From NCBI RefSeq assembly GCF_963576615.1, contig NC_088714.1, forward strand, positions 38,233,143 to 38,297,142: a DNA stretch of 64,000 bases, in the 5' to 3' direction. Source of the stretch: Watersipora subatra. Its lineage: Eukaryota > Bryozoa > Gymnolaemata > Cheilostomatida > Watersiporidae. The position numbers and the translations under genes were made by a program. The notes under the pieces were generated by a model that had not been told where the DNA came from, did not search any database, and was given only the letters and a program-made list of their open reading frames with translations. This document shows, in pieces, positions 1 to 10,202 of this stretch. Position 1 is the first letter of the stretch; every line of letters begins with the position of its first letter.

Positions 1-1371
1 CACACCTGATGATCTCTTACAGCACTTTATAATAATTGTACATATACTTATTCTCAGTACTTTATTAACACTCCTGATGATCTCATACAGCAATTTAGAA
101 TAATTGTACACATACTTATTCTCTGTACTTTATTAACACTCTTGATGATCTCTTACTACACTTTATAATAATTGTACATATACTTATTATCTGTACTTTG
201 TTAACACACCTGATGATCTCTTACAGCACTTTATAATAATTGTACATATACTTATTCTCTGTACTTTATTAACACCCCTAATGATCTCTTACAGCACTTT
301 ATAATAATTGTACACATACTTAATATCTGTACTTTATTAACACTCTTGATGAACTCTTACAGCACTTTATAATAATTGTACATATACTTATTATCTGTAC
401 TTTGTTAACACACCTGATGATCTCTTACAGCACTTTATAATAATTGTACATATACTTATTCTCTGTACTTTATTAACACTCCTGATGATCTCTGACAGCA
501 CTTTATAATAATTGTACATATACTTATTCTCTGTACTTTATTAACACTCTTGATGATCTCTTACAGCACTTTATAATAATTGTACATATACTTATTCTCT
601 GTACTTTATTAATACTCCTGATGTTCTCTTACAGCACTTTATAATAATTGTACACATACTTATTCTCAGTACTTTATTAACACTCTTGATGGTCTTTTAC
701 AGCACTTTATAATAATTGTACACATACTTATTCTCAGTACTTTATTAACACTCTTGATGATCTCTTACAGCACTTTATAATAATTGTACATATACTTATT
801 CTCAGTACTTTATTAACACTCTTGATGATCTCTTACAGCACTTTATAATAATTGTACATATACTTATTCTCAGTACTTTATTAACACTCCTGATGATCTC
901 TTACAGTACTTTATAATAATTGTACATATACTTATTCTCAGTACTTTATTAACACTCCTGATCATCTCTTACTACACTTTATAATAATTGTACATATACT
1001 TATTCTCAGTACTTTATTAACACTCCTGATGATCTCTTACAGTACTTTATAATAATTGTACATATACTTATTCTCAGTACTTTATTAACACTCCTGATGA
1101 TCTCTTACAGTACTTTATAATAATTGTACATATGCTTATTCTCTGTACTTTATTAACACTCCTAATGATCTCTTACAGTACTTTATAATAATTGTACATA
1201 TACTTATTCTCAGTACTTTATTAACACTCCTAATGATCTCTTACAGCACTTTATAATAATTGTACACATACTTATTCTCTGTACTTTATTAACACACCTG
1301 ATGATCTCTTACTACACTTTATAATAATTGTACATATACTTATTCTCAGTACTTTATTAACACTCCTGATT
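1..1371. repeat. 68-bp tandem satellite, about 20 copies
   Basis: Head-to-tail units of 68 bp. The word GATGATCTC recurs at 8, 76, 144 and so on. Units differ by point changes only, for example TCTGTAC versus TCAGTAC and CATATAC versus CACATAC. The array runs off the left edge and ends at about 1371. I see no coding potential. Confidence 0.95.
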
Positions 1372-2116
1372 GCACTGTGAGAGATCATCATGAGTAATCA
1401 GTATATTGAGAATTATTCCATGAAGCGGTAAAGCACCCATGAATCCTTTAATTAAATTAAACTAGTAGACTTGCTAGCATCACATTCTAACTGATATCTT
1501 CAAAATATGGAAAAGACTGTGAAGTGATATATAATACACAATCTTTCGATAAAATCATCACAAAATACTTTTGGTAAAGAGAACCCTGTTATCATTCATC
1601 AATCTTTGAGAGAATAAATGATACATACTACATTTATTCAAAACAATACATATATTCATTTTCTTTATATTCTCTTCAAAACGAATACTTACCTATACCT
1701 ACCTTAGTACAATTCCTCCATCTGTCCATTGGGCCTTCTTTTTTTTTGCTCATCCCTCTATTTACTGGGCAAGAGACTGTTATGGAATGGTTAAGCCAAA
1801 CCAAACAGGAGAATTCCATAGGCAAGCCTAGGAAAACACTCAGGTTGATTGCCAAGGCGCTTGTCCACACGACAGCCTGAACACAGCGACACTCAACGAA
1901 CTTAATCGCGAGTAGCCGGCTAACAGAATTCTAGCTGAAGCATACAAGCCTTATGGTATCAACGCTCGATTGCCCCAAAATCTCAATCTGTATATAAGTA
2001 GGCATCAGGAGCAGGACTAAGTGATGAAAAGGAAAATTACACTGAGCAAGCTTCTTATACAGAGTATTGAAGAATAGTGGCGTATCCAACAGAATCAATG
2101 AAGCGAAAATAGTAAA
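1372..2116. other. Unassigned non-coding stretch
   Basis: This is AT-rich sequence between two repeat arrays. The only ORF is a 64-codon - strand frame with no recognisable domain, which I take as chance. It might be the outer edge of the virus-like block, but I find no terminal inverted repeat. Confidence 0.4.
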
Positions 2117-2661
2117 CAGATTTTCGCGAAATTGAATTTCGCGAAAGTGAATTTCGCGAAATTACACATTATATATATATATTATATAGTCATCTTTCGC
2201 GAAATTGAATTTCGCGAAAGTGAATTTCGCGAAATTACACATTATATATATTATATAGTCAACTTTCGCGAAATTGAATTTCGCGAAAGTGAATTTCGCG
2301 AAATTGGATTTCGCGAAATTACACATTATATATATATTATATAGTCAACTTTCGCGAAATTGAATTTCGCGAAAGTGAATTTCGCGAAATTGGATTTCGC
2401 GAAATTGGATTTCGCGAAATTACACATATATATTATATAGTCAACTTTCGCGAAATTGAATTTCGCGAAAGTGAATTTCGCGAAATTGGATTTCGCGAAA
2501 TTGGATTTCGCGAAATTACACATATATATTATATAGTCAACTTTCGCGAAATTAAATTTCGCGAAAGTGAATTTCGCGAAATTGGATTTCGCGAAATTAC
2601 ACATATATATTATATAGTCAACTTTCGCGAAATTGAATTTCGCGAAAGTGAATTTCGCGAA
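2117..2661. repeat. Array of 27 TTTCGCGAAA palindromes
   Basis: I count 27 copies of the self-complementary core TTCGCGAA in seven clusters of 3, 3, 4, 5, 5, 4 and 3. The clusters are separated by AT-rich linkers of the form ACACATTATATAT..ATAGTCAACT. Density is about one CGCG site per 20 bp in otherwise AT-rich DNA. The array ends about 135 bp before the start codon at 2797. The layout recalls the homologous regions (hrs) of large insect DNA viruses, which act as enhancers and origins; that comparison is by architecture only. Confidence 0.95.
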
Positions 2662-2738
2662 AACTGTTTAGCTGATTTTACAATTTCGTGAACATAAATT
2701 ACACAAATTTAATGAACCATAACATTGCTTCTACTTAC

Positions 2739-2746
2739 TATATAAG
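2739..2746 (+). promoter_or_regulatory. TATA box for the spliced gene at 2797
   Basis: TATATAAG lies 51 bp upstream of the first ATG of the six-exon gene and about 80 bp downstream of the palindrome array. The spacing suits a short 5' leader. Confidence 0.55.
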
Positions 2747-2796
2747 CAACGAGAAAGAATAAGTTTTTCATCTCATTTTATTTATAATAGTTTACA

Positions 2797-4012
2797 ATGT
2801 GTGCTCGAGACAAAAACGTGGATAGACTCCTAACTCAGACAAATTGCATCGACACGTGTGTGGAGATATGGGGCTACTGCCCTTGGGGTAGAGAGGTAGA
2901 TCCTGAAAAACAGAAGGCTTTTCGATTCAAGATCAACCTTCAAAAGAAAGTAAGTACTACATTATAATATTTTACTAAATTATATTTTTGATTAAAGGAA
3001 ACTTGAGAATATAAACTACATATTAAATATATTTCGAATTATAGGGTTTGCTTAAATGAAACAATTAAATTATACAAAGTAATTTTGGAAATTATTGTAG
3101 AAATCATTGGTCATGCAGCAGCAAAGAGAGGAGTTCTTTCGTAACTTCGATGTTACATTGACTTTAAAAGTAAGTATTACATTATATTTATTTCGTCTAA
3201 TATCGTTGTATAATGATAAAACATGTAACTAAAGATCAAATACATTCAACAAAATTCACTCCAATTGGTATGTAGGAATGTTAAAATGAGTATCAATCTG
3301 TGAAAACAGTAATTAATATTTTGTATAACTCCACTTTAAAACAAAAGGAGTTGGAATTGAAATTCAAAGTAAGACCTGAGTGTGTTTTAATTTGTCTGCA
3401 TGTTCTACTCTGACTATAATCAATGCAATTGTAGGATCCTGGGCATCACCGAACTAAATATAGTCCTTTTCGGAGAAGGCTTTATGAATTTGAATCTTCA
3501 GTAAGTAGTACATTATATTTATTTCTTTATTTTAACTGAATATCCTCCTCTGTCTGTGTGTCCTAGTCTGACTATGTGATGTAACATATTTGTTTTTCTT
3601 ATTGTCTGCATGTCCTACTCTAGCTGATTGCATATCCTATTCTGTCTGCATTACATCTTGCATATCATTCTATGATTCGATGACTAATGCAATTGAAATT
3701 TACAATTTAAGTTGGAGTCCATTGTGAATGTAGAGTCTACTATCTCAGCAAGGTTATAGTAATCCATCCTGACTGTAATCATTGCAATTGCAGGCTCCCG
3801 TATCTCAACAGGAAGATTCCATTCAGAAAAAGGATGGATCTTCTTCTTCTTCAGTAAGTATTACATTATATTTGATTTTTAGTTTGAATGAATGATCTAA
3901 TCTGATTGTATGTCTTACTTTTACTATATCTCACTAAAAATAATGTATGTTTTGATTGTAGACAGTTCATTCTCATTCGACAATGAAAGAAGAAGAAGAA
4001 AATTGGGATTGA
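2797..4012 (+). CDS. Unrecognised six-exon spliced gene, about 139 aa
   Basis: I do not recognise this protein. Proposed coding exons are 2797-2949, 3101-3169, 3348-3368, 3435-3500, 3794-3853 and 3962-4012, ending in TGA. Exon sizes are 153, 69, 21, 66, 60 and 51 nt, so every intron is phase 0. Four of five donors read GTAAGTA and are followed by a shared TACATTATA word. Introns 3 and 4 also share their 3' ends (a TGACT..AATC..TGCAATTG stretch before the AG). This shared intron sequence supports the splice model and suggests duplicated exon-intron cassettes. The 7-codon third exon has a weak acceptor and may be skipped. Exon 1 has three cysteines and the words EIWGYCPWGRE; the tail is Ser- and Glu-rich. 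No signal peptide or membrane segment is evident. Context is a TATA box, the palindrome array upstream, and a decayed viral-type polymerase on the other strand. Confidence 0.6.
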
Positions 4013-4129
4013 ATGAAATTCAAGAAAGATGTATTCCAAAACTTTCCTTTTTAAAACGAATGACAGAATGATTTTGAATTTTTTGTAACATTTATAGTTT
4101 ATATTTTATAATAAGAACTTATCTCTCAT

Positions 4130-4620
4130 TCAACCAAATATATAACAATCTCTGGAAAATCAACCCCTCGGTGTCCCAGATATTAACCCCCTCACTCATC
4201 TGCTAGGTAATCTCTCGCTCTCCTCGATAATCCGCGAGATCCACTCCGGAAAACCATCCAGCCCTCGATGTCCCAGATATTCACCCCCACTATTCCACCG
4301 ATAATCGGCGACGATTCGCCCGACTAATCCGCGACGATTCCCCCGACTAATCCCGCGATAATCCGCGTTCAATCGGATGACTCATCCCCCGCTAATCCGA
4401 TGACTCATCCGCAGATAATCCGCCGATTACGCCAGGAGCGGATCCGTAACCCCTCGAATTCAACCCCCTACTCTACACCACAATTTCCCCCCAAACCCCA
4501 ACATCTCATTCAACTCCACACGATTCAATCTACACCCCTAGCCAATTTAATTCACAACCCCCTTTTTCTATCCCCCCGCTGGATCCGTCACTTTTGTGTG
4601 TAGATCTGCTCTCTATATAC
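4130..4620. promoter_or_regulatory. GC-rich patch with six TAATCC sites
   Basis: This C-rich, CpG-containing patch sits in AT-rich surroundings. TAATCC occurs at 4228, 4325, 4348, 4359, 4393 and 4416, several times as GATAATCCGCG or CTAATCCG, with related CGATTCGCC and CCCAGATATT words repeated nearby. TAATCC is the core site of K50 homeodomain factors of the Otx/Bicoid type (established knowledge). Its use here as an enhancer or promoter for the TATA box at 4634 is inference. A 67-codon ORF (4400-4603) overlaps it and is probably chance. Confidence 0.45.
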
Positions 4621-4633
4621 TACTGTCAGTTAT

Positions 4634-4641
4634 TATAAATA
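4634..4641 (+). promoter_or_regulatory. TATA box upstream of ATG 4728
   Basis: TATAAATA lies about 87 bp upstream of an ATG that opens a 29-codon frame. A CTTTACAG acceptor-like word between them could mark a 5' leader intron. Confidence 0.4.
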
Positions 4642-4727
4642 CGCTATACTATTCGAAATCATTTCGGTTTACAAATTAGTTCTTTTCAATTCGATTTTTA
4701 TATTTTCCTCTTTACAGATATCGAAAG

Positions 4728-5250
4728 ATGACTAGAAGTTGTCTCAGCCCTCGGAAAAAGTTGTTTCATTTCAGTCAAGAACCGATTGCACCGCATAGCT
4801 TAAGTTGTAAGTTATAAAGATTTAGTTTTAGTCAGAGAGCAGGATAACCCTATCTGTCATAAAAATAATTTCTATTCCCTTTCTCAACTTATGCAATTTT
4901 TTTAATTGAACTAGTACTTTTAGCCTTAGTGGTGATAAGATTAATCCTTGCACCCTGTACAACCATTTTGCTGCTGTCGGCAGCACTTGAAAGTTTATTC
5001 GGGGTTGTGTTGCCTTTTCAGAGTTGTGGTACCTTTTAGCCATTGAGCTTGCACGTTAAAAGAACTAAAACCAATTCAGGGAGAGGGTAAACCCAAAACC
5101 CCAAGTTGTGGCTTCACAACCTCAAGTTCTAGCTCCAAAATCTCAAGTTGTAGCTTTAAAACCTCAAGTTATAGTTTCACAAATAATAGCTGCACCACAT
5201 GTCCATGAAAATAAAAAGTTGTTAGTACTAGTATTGCGTACTCGATGTTA
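4728..5250 (+). CDS. Candidate second small spliced gene with PQV repeats
   Basis: An ATG at 4728 opens a short basic frame (MTRSCLSPRKK...) that meets a GTAAGT donor-like site at about 4808. Further on, 5085-5245 is open in a frame with four degenerate 7-residue repeats (PQVVASQ, PQVLAPK, SQVVALK, PQVIVSQ), ending in TAG before 5260. The phases of the obvious donor and acceptor do not agree, so I cannot link the two parts with confidence. The repeat segment may be an exon of another transcript or chance. Function unknown. Confidence 0.25.
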
Positions 5251-5310
5251 GCATAGTTTTATAATTTTAAAACTACATTTTACTTGAAGCCCTTAAAAGT
5301 TCTTCCTTTT

Positions 5311-5739
5311 TTAATTTGAACTACACAAAGTTTCTTTAGATAATGCATTTTTTCTAGCTTCTCTTATTAACTGATGTACCGCGTCTCTATCTTTCATAAT
5401 CTCCGTAAATTCTTTTTCACTTATAACACTATCGTTGATAGCGCTAGAAACTCTAAAAAGTACTGAATTATATATAGCCCTCTTTCCTTGATAGATGGCC
5501 GAGGATTTGTCTCGTTTTGTTCTACCCTTTTTTGGAACCTCCATAGCTGCTGTTCCAGCCGCACATATAGCCCCTACAATACCTAGGGGTATAGCGGGCA
5601 ATATCCCTATACCTGTACTGGCTAGGACAACGCCAGCTGTTGATCTACCTACAGATATCATAATAGATACAGCTGGAATTCCTTAATACGCGTTATCCGC
5701 TTTGGTATACTTTTTGTATAAAGACTTTGGCTCACTCAT
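5311..5739 (-). pseudogene. Small Gly/Ala-rich membrane-type ORF next to the polymerase, one stop
   Basis: Read on the - strand from ATG 5739, the frame begins MSEPKSLYKKY, meets one in-frame TAA after 18 codons, then stays open to 5311 (intact part 5311-5661, 116 codons). The middle is a long Gly/Ala/Ile-rich hydrophobic stretch (VVLASTGIGILPAIPLGIVG). A charged tail with an EKEFTEIMKDRD segment follows. From memory, similar short proteins sit next to polymerase-bearing mobile elements in cnidarians and other invertebrates; the function is unknown to me. It lies 16 bp downstream of the next small ORF, in the compact style of a viral gene cluster. Confidence 0.55.
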
Positions 5740-5755
5740 TAGTTTTTAATTCTCT

Positions 5756-5965
5756 TCAAAACGCAATTTTTTCGTCCATTCTAAAGACGAGTGGATCCAA
5801 AGGAGCTGTTCCTTCGAAACTAATATATAGTTTATTTATTGCTTCTGCGATTTATTTATACGCAAATATCGTTAATTTATTATACGTTCGCATCCACTTG
5901 CAAAGTTCATCTAAAGTTTCTTCTTTATGCATTAACCGATGCATTGTTATTAGCGCCAGTATCAT
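5756..5965 (-). pseudogene. About 70-codon ORF just downstream of the polymerase, one stop
   Basis: The ATG at 5965 lies 3 bp after the polymerase stop codon at 5969-5971. The frame runs 69 codons to TGA at 5756, with one internal TAA two codons after IFAY. Recognisable words are LDELCKWMRTYNKL and FEGTAPLDPLVFRMDE. Both sides of the stop read as one coherent protein, so I take the stop as decay rather than a boundary. Spacing on both sides (3 and 16 bp) argues for one compact transcription unit with its neighbours. Function unknown. Confidence 0.5.
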
Positions 5966-7223
5966 TTATTATATTCTGCAATGTTCATGAGCCCAACTGA
6001 TTATCGAGTCTGTATAATATCTTTTAGCATCAAAGGCTGACACAGTCTTTCTCGTTATAGTTTTAGTAGCAATAGAATGTAGTTTTGGTTGTATTAAAGT
6101 TATACGACATGAGCTGCAGGGTGTTCCGAAAACTAGGCAGTCTTTATATTTGTTAAAATTCCAATTTTTGACGATGTACTTTTTTACTCCTTTATGCCTT
6201 TTTATGTCTTGATCATCATACTTGACACAGTATGATATTATTAAAGCTACAAACTCTGAAATTACCAACTCCCTCGTCTTTTGGCAGACGATCACCTTTT
6301 TACTTTTAAAATTATATTGAGGGTAATCGCTCGGATAATTGCTTGTATTGTATTCAGTCAATTCTAGTTCCTAATAAAAGTCTTTAGTTTGTACGATATT
6401 ACAAAACTATCGGTATCCATATACAACAGGCTCGCTTTAGGATATCGGTTTCGAATATTGTTATAAAAATAATTGTACATTAGAGTTTTTGAAATGTCTA
6501 AGATTGCCTGACCAACGTATACAGGCTTGTCTACAACTACAACAGATTTGTTGAGTAGTACAGATGATAGTTTTTCATTAAACTCTTTGGTGCACTTGAA
6601 CCGAAGATTTTTAATCCATTTTTCTTTTTGTTTGGTATCAGTCTCCAACTTTATTCTATTTCTAATATTTTCCATAGATTTGCCAAATACCAAATTATTC
6701 ATCAATTTAAAATAATATTTTTTTAAATCTGACTTGGCTTCTTTTCTAAGGTCTGTATTAAGCTTGATATACAGCTCCACCCATGCCGATTTTTTAAACT
6801 TTAGTATTTTACATGTATATTTGTTATTTTTAAACCCATGTCTACATAAGTTCTGAGAGCCTCGTGAGGTACCACATAATTATTTTTATTCGCTAGATTG
6901 GGTATAAGCTTTTTAATTTTGCCCATTGGAGTTTTATATCGTTCAACTAGTGACATCATATAATCGGGATACTCTGTAGGGATGATCGTTTCGGGAGCCG
7001 CTGGAAAGTCATTGTGTTCATCATGTAATTTTTTAGGATATTCCAAATCTACTTCAGCGACATAACCTTCATCATCACCAATCTCTTCTAGCGACTCGAC
7101 CCATTGATATCCATGAGTAGGAAGCTTTTTAGACATTGCGCATCCATACAAATTGTTCATATCTACGTACATTATATAGCTGTTTAACTGCACTTGGTCA
7201 TAGTTTTTAAGATAGGGATTATT

Positions 7224-7867
7224 TGTTCTCCCCACTCTCTCTTGGGGGGGGGGAGAAAGAAAGCCTGGGACACATAGCGAAAAAAAGGTAAGATAATTTC
7301 TGCAAAATGAATGACAAATGTTACATATGACGCTCAGACTGATACTAATGGAAGCGTGTCGATAGATTCAGATCTCACGATGTATTAGATGTGGCGCGTT
7401 TAAAAGCTTATCGTCACGGTCACGTGACTTGATCTAGTAAAAGACCCTATGTTTTTTTACTAGCAGCGTGCAATTGATTTTTGTTGTTCTATTGCTATTC
7501 GTTTGCTATGTTTGTATTGTTATTGTGAAATTTTTTTATTTAAATGATTTAATTTTTATTATGATTAAATCAAAACATAATTAATTAAACATATGAAATA
7601 ATATAACTCCCGTGATTGATTTATTATGCAACCAACATTTCATACTTACTAACCAGCGCTTGTTCGCTGCCAATTCAGATTAAAAATAATACATAATACT
7701 CGCGTAGATCATAAAACCGTCACATGATACTCCTTCGGAAATAACGATTGTGATATTAGTGACTGCAGAAGTTGACTTTTAGAGTTGTCTTCCCCGAGTG
7801 TTGCTATGTGTCCCAGGCTCTCATTCTCCCCCCTTCCCTCAACCACCAAAGAGAGCCATGCCCAGGC
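7224..7867. mobile_element. 644-bp MITE inside the polymerase gene
   Basis: The target TAGGGATTATT is present on both sides (7213-7223 and 7868-7878), a direct duplication of 9-11 bp. The ends carry imperfect inverted repeats of about 60 bp that share the words CTCTCTT(T)GG, GGGGGGAGAA and AGCCTGGGACACATAGC. There is no ORF. The duplication length suits a hAT- or Mutator-like transposase acting in trans (inference). Removing it restores contiguity of the polymerase words on either side (KANNP and YLKNY). Confidence 0.8.
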
Positions 7868-8123
7868 TAGGGATTATTGGCTTTGGCATATCTCAGAGAT
7901 CCACAAGTTGATACCCACCCTCTAATACCCAACTCAAAAAAGTTGTTCATGTTTACATCATTCAATAGCTCTAGTCGAATGTCAGTTTTTAACCACACAT
8001 CGCAGCTTACAGAAGGCGATGTAATGTAATGACAAGGGTCGAGTTTATAATTGTCCAATGCTAGCTTTTAAAAGCTTTCAAACACATCTGCAAGAACAAT
8101 ACATCAGTTTTTAGATACAAGTC

Positions 8124-9448
8124 GTGATACTCACCCAAATCTTTAACATTTAATTGTGTGATACTCACCCAAATCTTAAACATTTAATTGTGTGATACTC
8201 ACCCAAATCTTAAACATTTAATTGTGTGATACTCACCCAAATCTTTAACATTTAATTGTGTGATACTCACCCAAATCTTAAACATTTAATTGTGTGATAC
8301 TCACCCAAATCTTTAACATTTAATTGTGTGATACTCACCCAAATCTTAAACATTTAATTGTGTGATACTCACCCGAATCTTAAACATTTAATTGTATGAT
8401 ACTCACCCAAATCTTAAACATTTAATTGTGTGATACTCACCCAAATCTTAAACATTTAATTGTGTGATACTCACCCAAATCTTAAACATTTAATTGTGTG
8501 ATACTCACCCAAATCTTAAACATTTAATTGTGTGATACTCACCCAAATCTTAAACATTTAATTGTGTGATACTTACCCAAATCTTAAACATTTAATTGTG
8601 TGATACTCACCCAAATCTTAAACATTTAATTGTGTGATACTCACCCAAATCTTAAACATTTAATTGTGTGATACTCACCCAAATCTTAAACATTTAATTG
8701 TGTGATACTCACCCAAATCTTAAACATTTAATTGTGTGATACTTACCCAAATCTTAAACATTTAATTGTGTGATACTCACCCAAATCTTAAACATTTAAT
8801 TGTGTGATACTCACCCAAATCTTAAACATTTAATTGTGTGATACTTACCCAAATCTTAAACATTTAATTGTGTGATACTCACCCAAATCTTAAACATTTA
8901 ATTGTGTGATACTCACCCAAATCTTAAACATTTAATTGTGTGATACTCACCCAAACCTTAAACATTTAATTGTGTGATACTCACCCAAATCTTAAACATT
9001 TAATTGTGTGATACTCACCCAAATCTTAAACATTTAATTGTGTGATACTTACCCAAATCTTAAACATTTAATTGTGTGATACTCACCCAAATCTTAAACA
9101 TTTAATTGTGTGATACTCACCCAAATCTTAAACATTTAATTGTGTGATACTCACCCAAATCTTAAACATTTAATTGTGTGATACTCACCCAAATCTTAAA
9201 CATTTAATTGTGTGATACTTACCCAAATCTTAAACATTTAATTGTGTGATACTTACCCAAACCTTAAACATTTAATTGTGTGATACTTACCCAAACCTTA
9301 AACATTTAATTGTGTGATACTTACCCAAATCTTAAACATTTAATTGTGTGATACTCACCCAAATCTTAAACATTTAATTGTGTGATACTCACCCAAATCT
9401 TAAACATTTAATTGTGTGATACTCACCCAAATCTTAAACATTTAATTG
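8124..9448. repeat. 34-bp minisatellite, about 39 copies, derived from polymerase codons
   Basis: The unit begins GTGATACTCACCCAAATC and has a 34-bp period (8124, 8158 and so on). On the - strand its ancestral form codes NVKDLGEYH, part of the polymerase region leading into exonuclease III. The units nearest the left edge keep the coding version (CTTTAAC); most others carry CTTAAAC. Flanking polymerase sequence resumes on both sides. Because 34 is not a multiple of three, the first duplication already broke the frame. Confidence 0.95.
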
Positions 9449-10202
9449 CTGCCATACTTTTTGAGCGTGTATATAATTGGATTGTTTATCCGTTGAGAGA
9501 AGATTTAAAAGCTTTTTCGGAAGGTAGAGATGTTTCTTTAAATTTATCAAAAGAGTTCATATACTCGTACAAATAAACATCTTTTCTAAATAAAAGCTCA
9601 TGATCATCGGGATAAGCCACTCTCAAATGGGGCGAGTCTTTGAGATAAGCTACCAATCCTTCGAGACTATTGTTTAAAAATTGTAGCATGTCGATAAACC
9701 TAAATCTTTTGGCAATGGTCATTGACATATACTTTTCATCTGTATTGGCTATGACATCTACAGCCGCTTTACCATTATAAACTTTGGTTATGAGATGAGA
9801 ATAATAGCCTCTAAAATTTTGAAAAAACTACAATTTTCTTCAAAACTCGTTTCAGATAACATTTGAAGTGAGTAGGTCCTCGGTACAGACCAGACACATG
9901 GTCATGGTCTCTAACCTTATCATTGAATAAAGATGTTCTACATATCCAACAATGAGTAGCTTTTTAAAATTCTTATTCTTGTTGCATAGTTATTATAATA
10001 GGGGTTTTTGGTATAGATTTACTTGACAATCAATTTCATTTATTTCTTTATAAAATTGGTTCATACAGTCTTTTCCTCTGTAAAGTTAAAATCTCAAAGA
10101 TTTACTTTGCGAGTTTACCAAGTGAATCGCAAATCCACAAGGTACGTGAGCATTATCTTGTATAATACTCTCAAAATCTGAATATACTTCACTAGAAATT
10201 CC

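Larger units (their letters stand above)
5969..10202 (-). pseudogene. Decayed protein-primed family B DNA polymerase (DNA_pol_B_2 type)
   Basis: Remains of a viral or Polinton-type DNA polymerase that would copy the element's own DNA. Order on the - strand: exonuclease I (DFES, near 10180), a zinc-binding block (HCWICR..VRDHDH, near 9930), exonuclease II region (RFIDMLQFLNNSL, near 9700), exonuclease III (EYHDLYLKTD, near 8110), a palm block (LDPCHYITSP, near 8040), motif A (VDMNNLYG, near 7170), motif B (NNLVFGKSMEN, near 6690), motif C (YMDTDS, near 6415), and the conserved C-terminus (FDAKRYY..AHEH, near 5990). It is broken by frameshifts or stops near 6365, 6800, 8085 and 9485 and near 10085, by a MITE at 7224-7867, and by a 1.3-kb minisatellite at 8124-9448. 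No integrase, packaging ATPase or capsid gene is visible. It could belong to a Polinton/Maverick or an adintovirus-like element; the sequence alone does not decide. Confidence 0.85.

Noticed and set aside
1..1371. CTGATGA words in every 68-bp unit, as possible hammerhead cores
   Set aside because: No stem II hairpin and no GAAA follow at the right distance in any unit.
2132..2604. ORFs of 70 and 92 codons across the CGCG palindromes
   Set aside because: They arise because the repeated palindrome happens to lack stops. Protein-like repeats such as NFAKSNFAK have no start context or splice support.
4400..4603. 67-codon + strand ORF in the TAATCC patch
   Set aside because: Pro- and His-rich reading of C-rich DNA. 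No homology recognised; better explained as regulatory sequence.
8124..9448. Regularly spaced repeats as a CRISPR array
   Set aside because: Units are contiguous with no unique spacers, the host is eukaryotic, and the unit is derived from polymerase codons.
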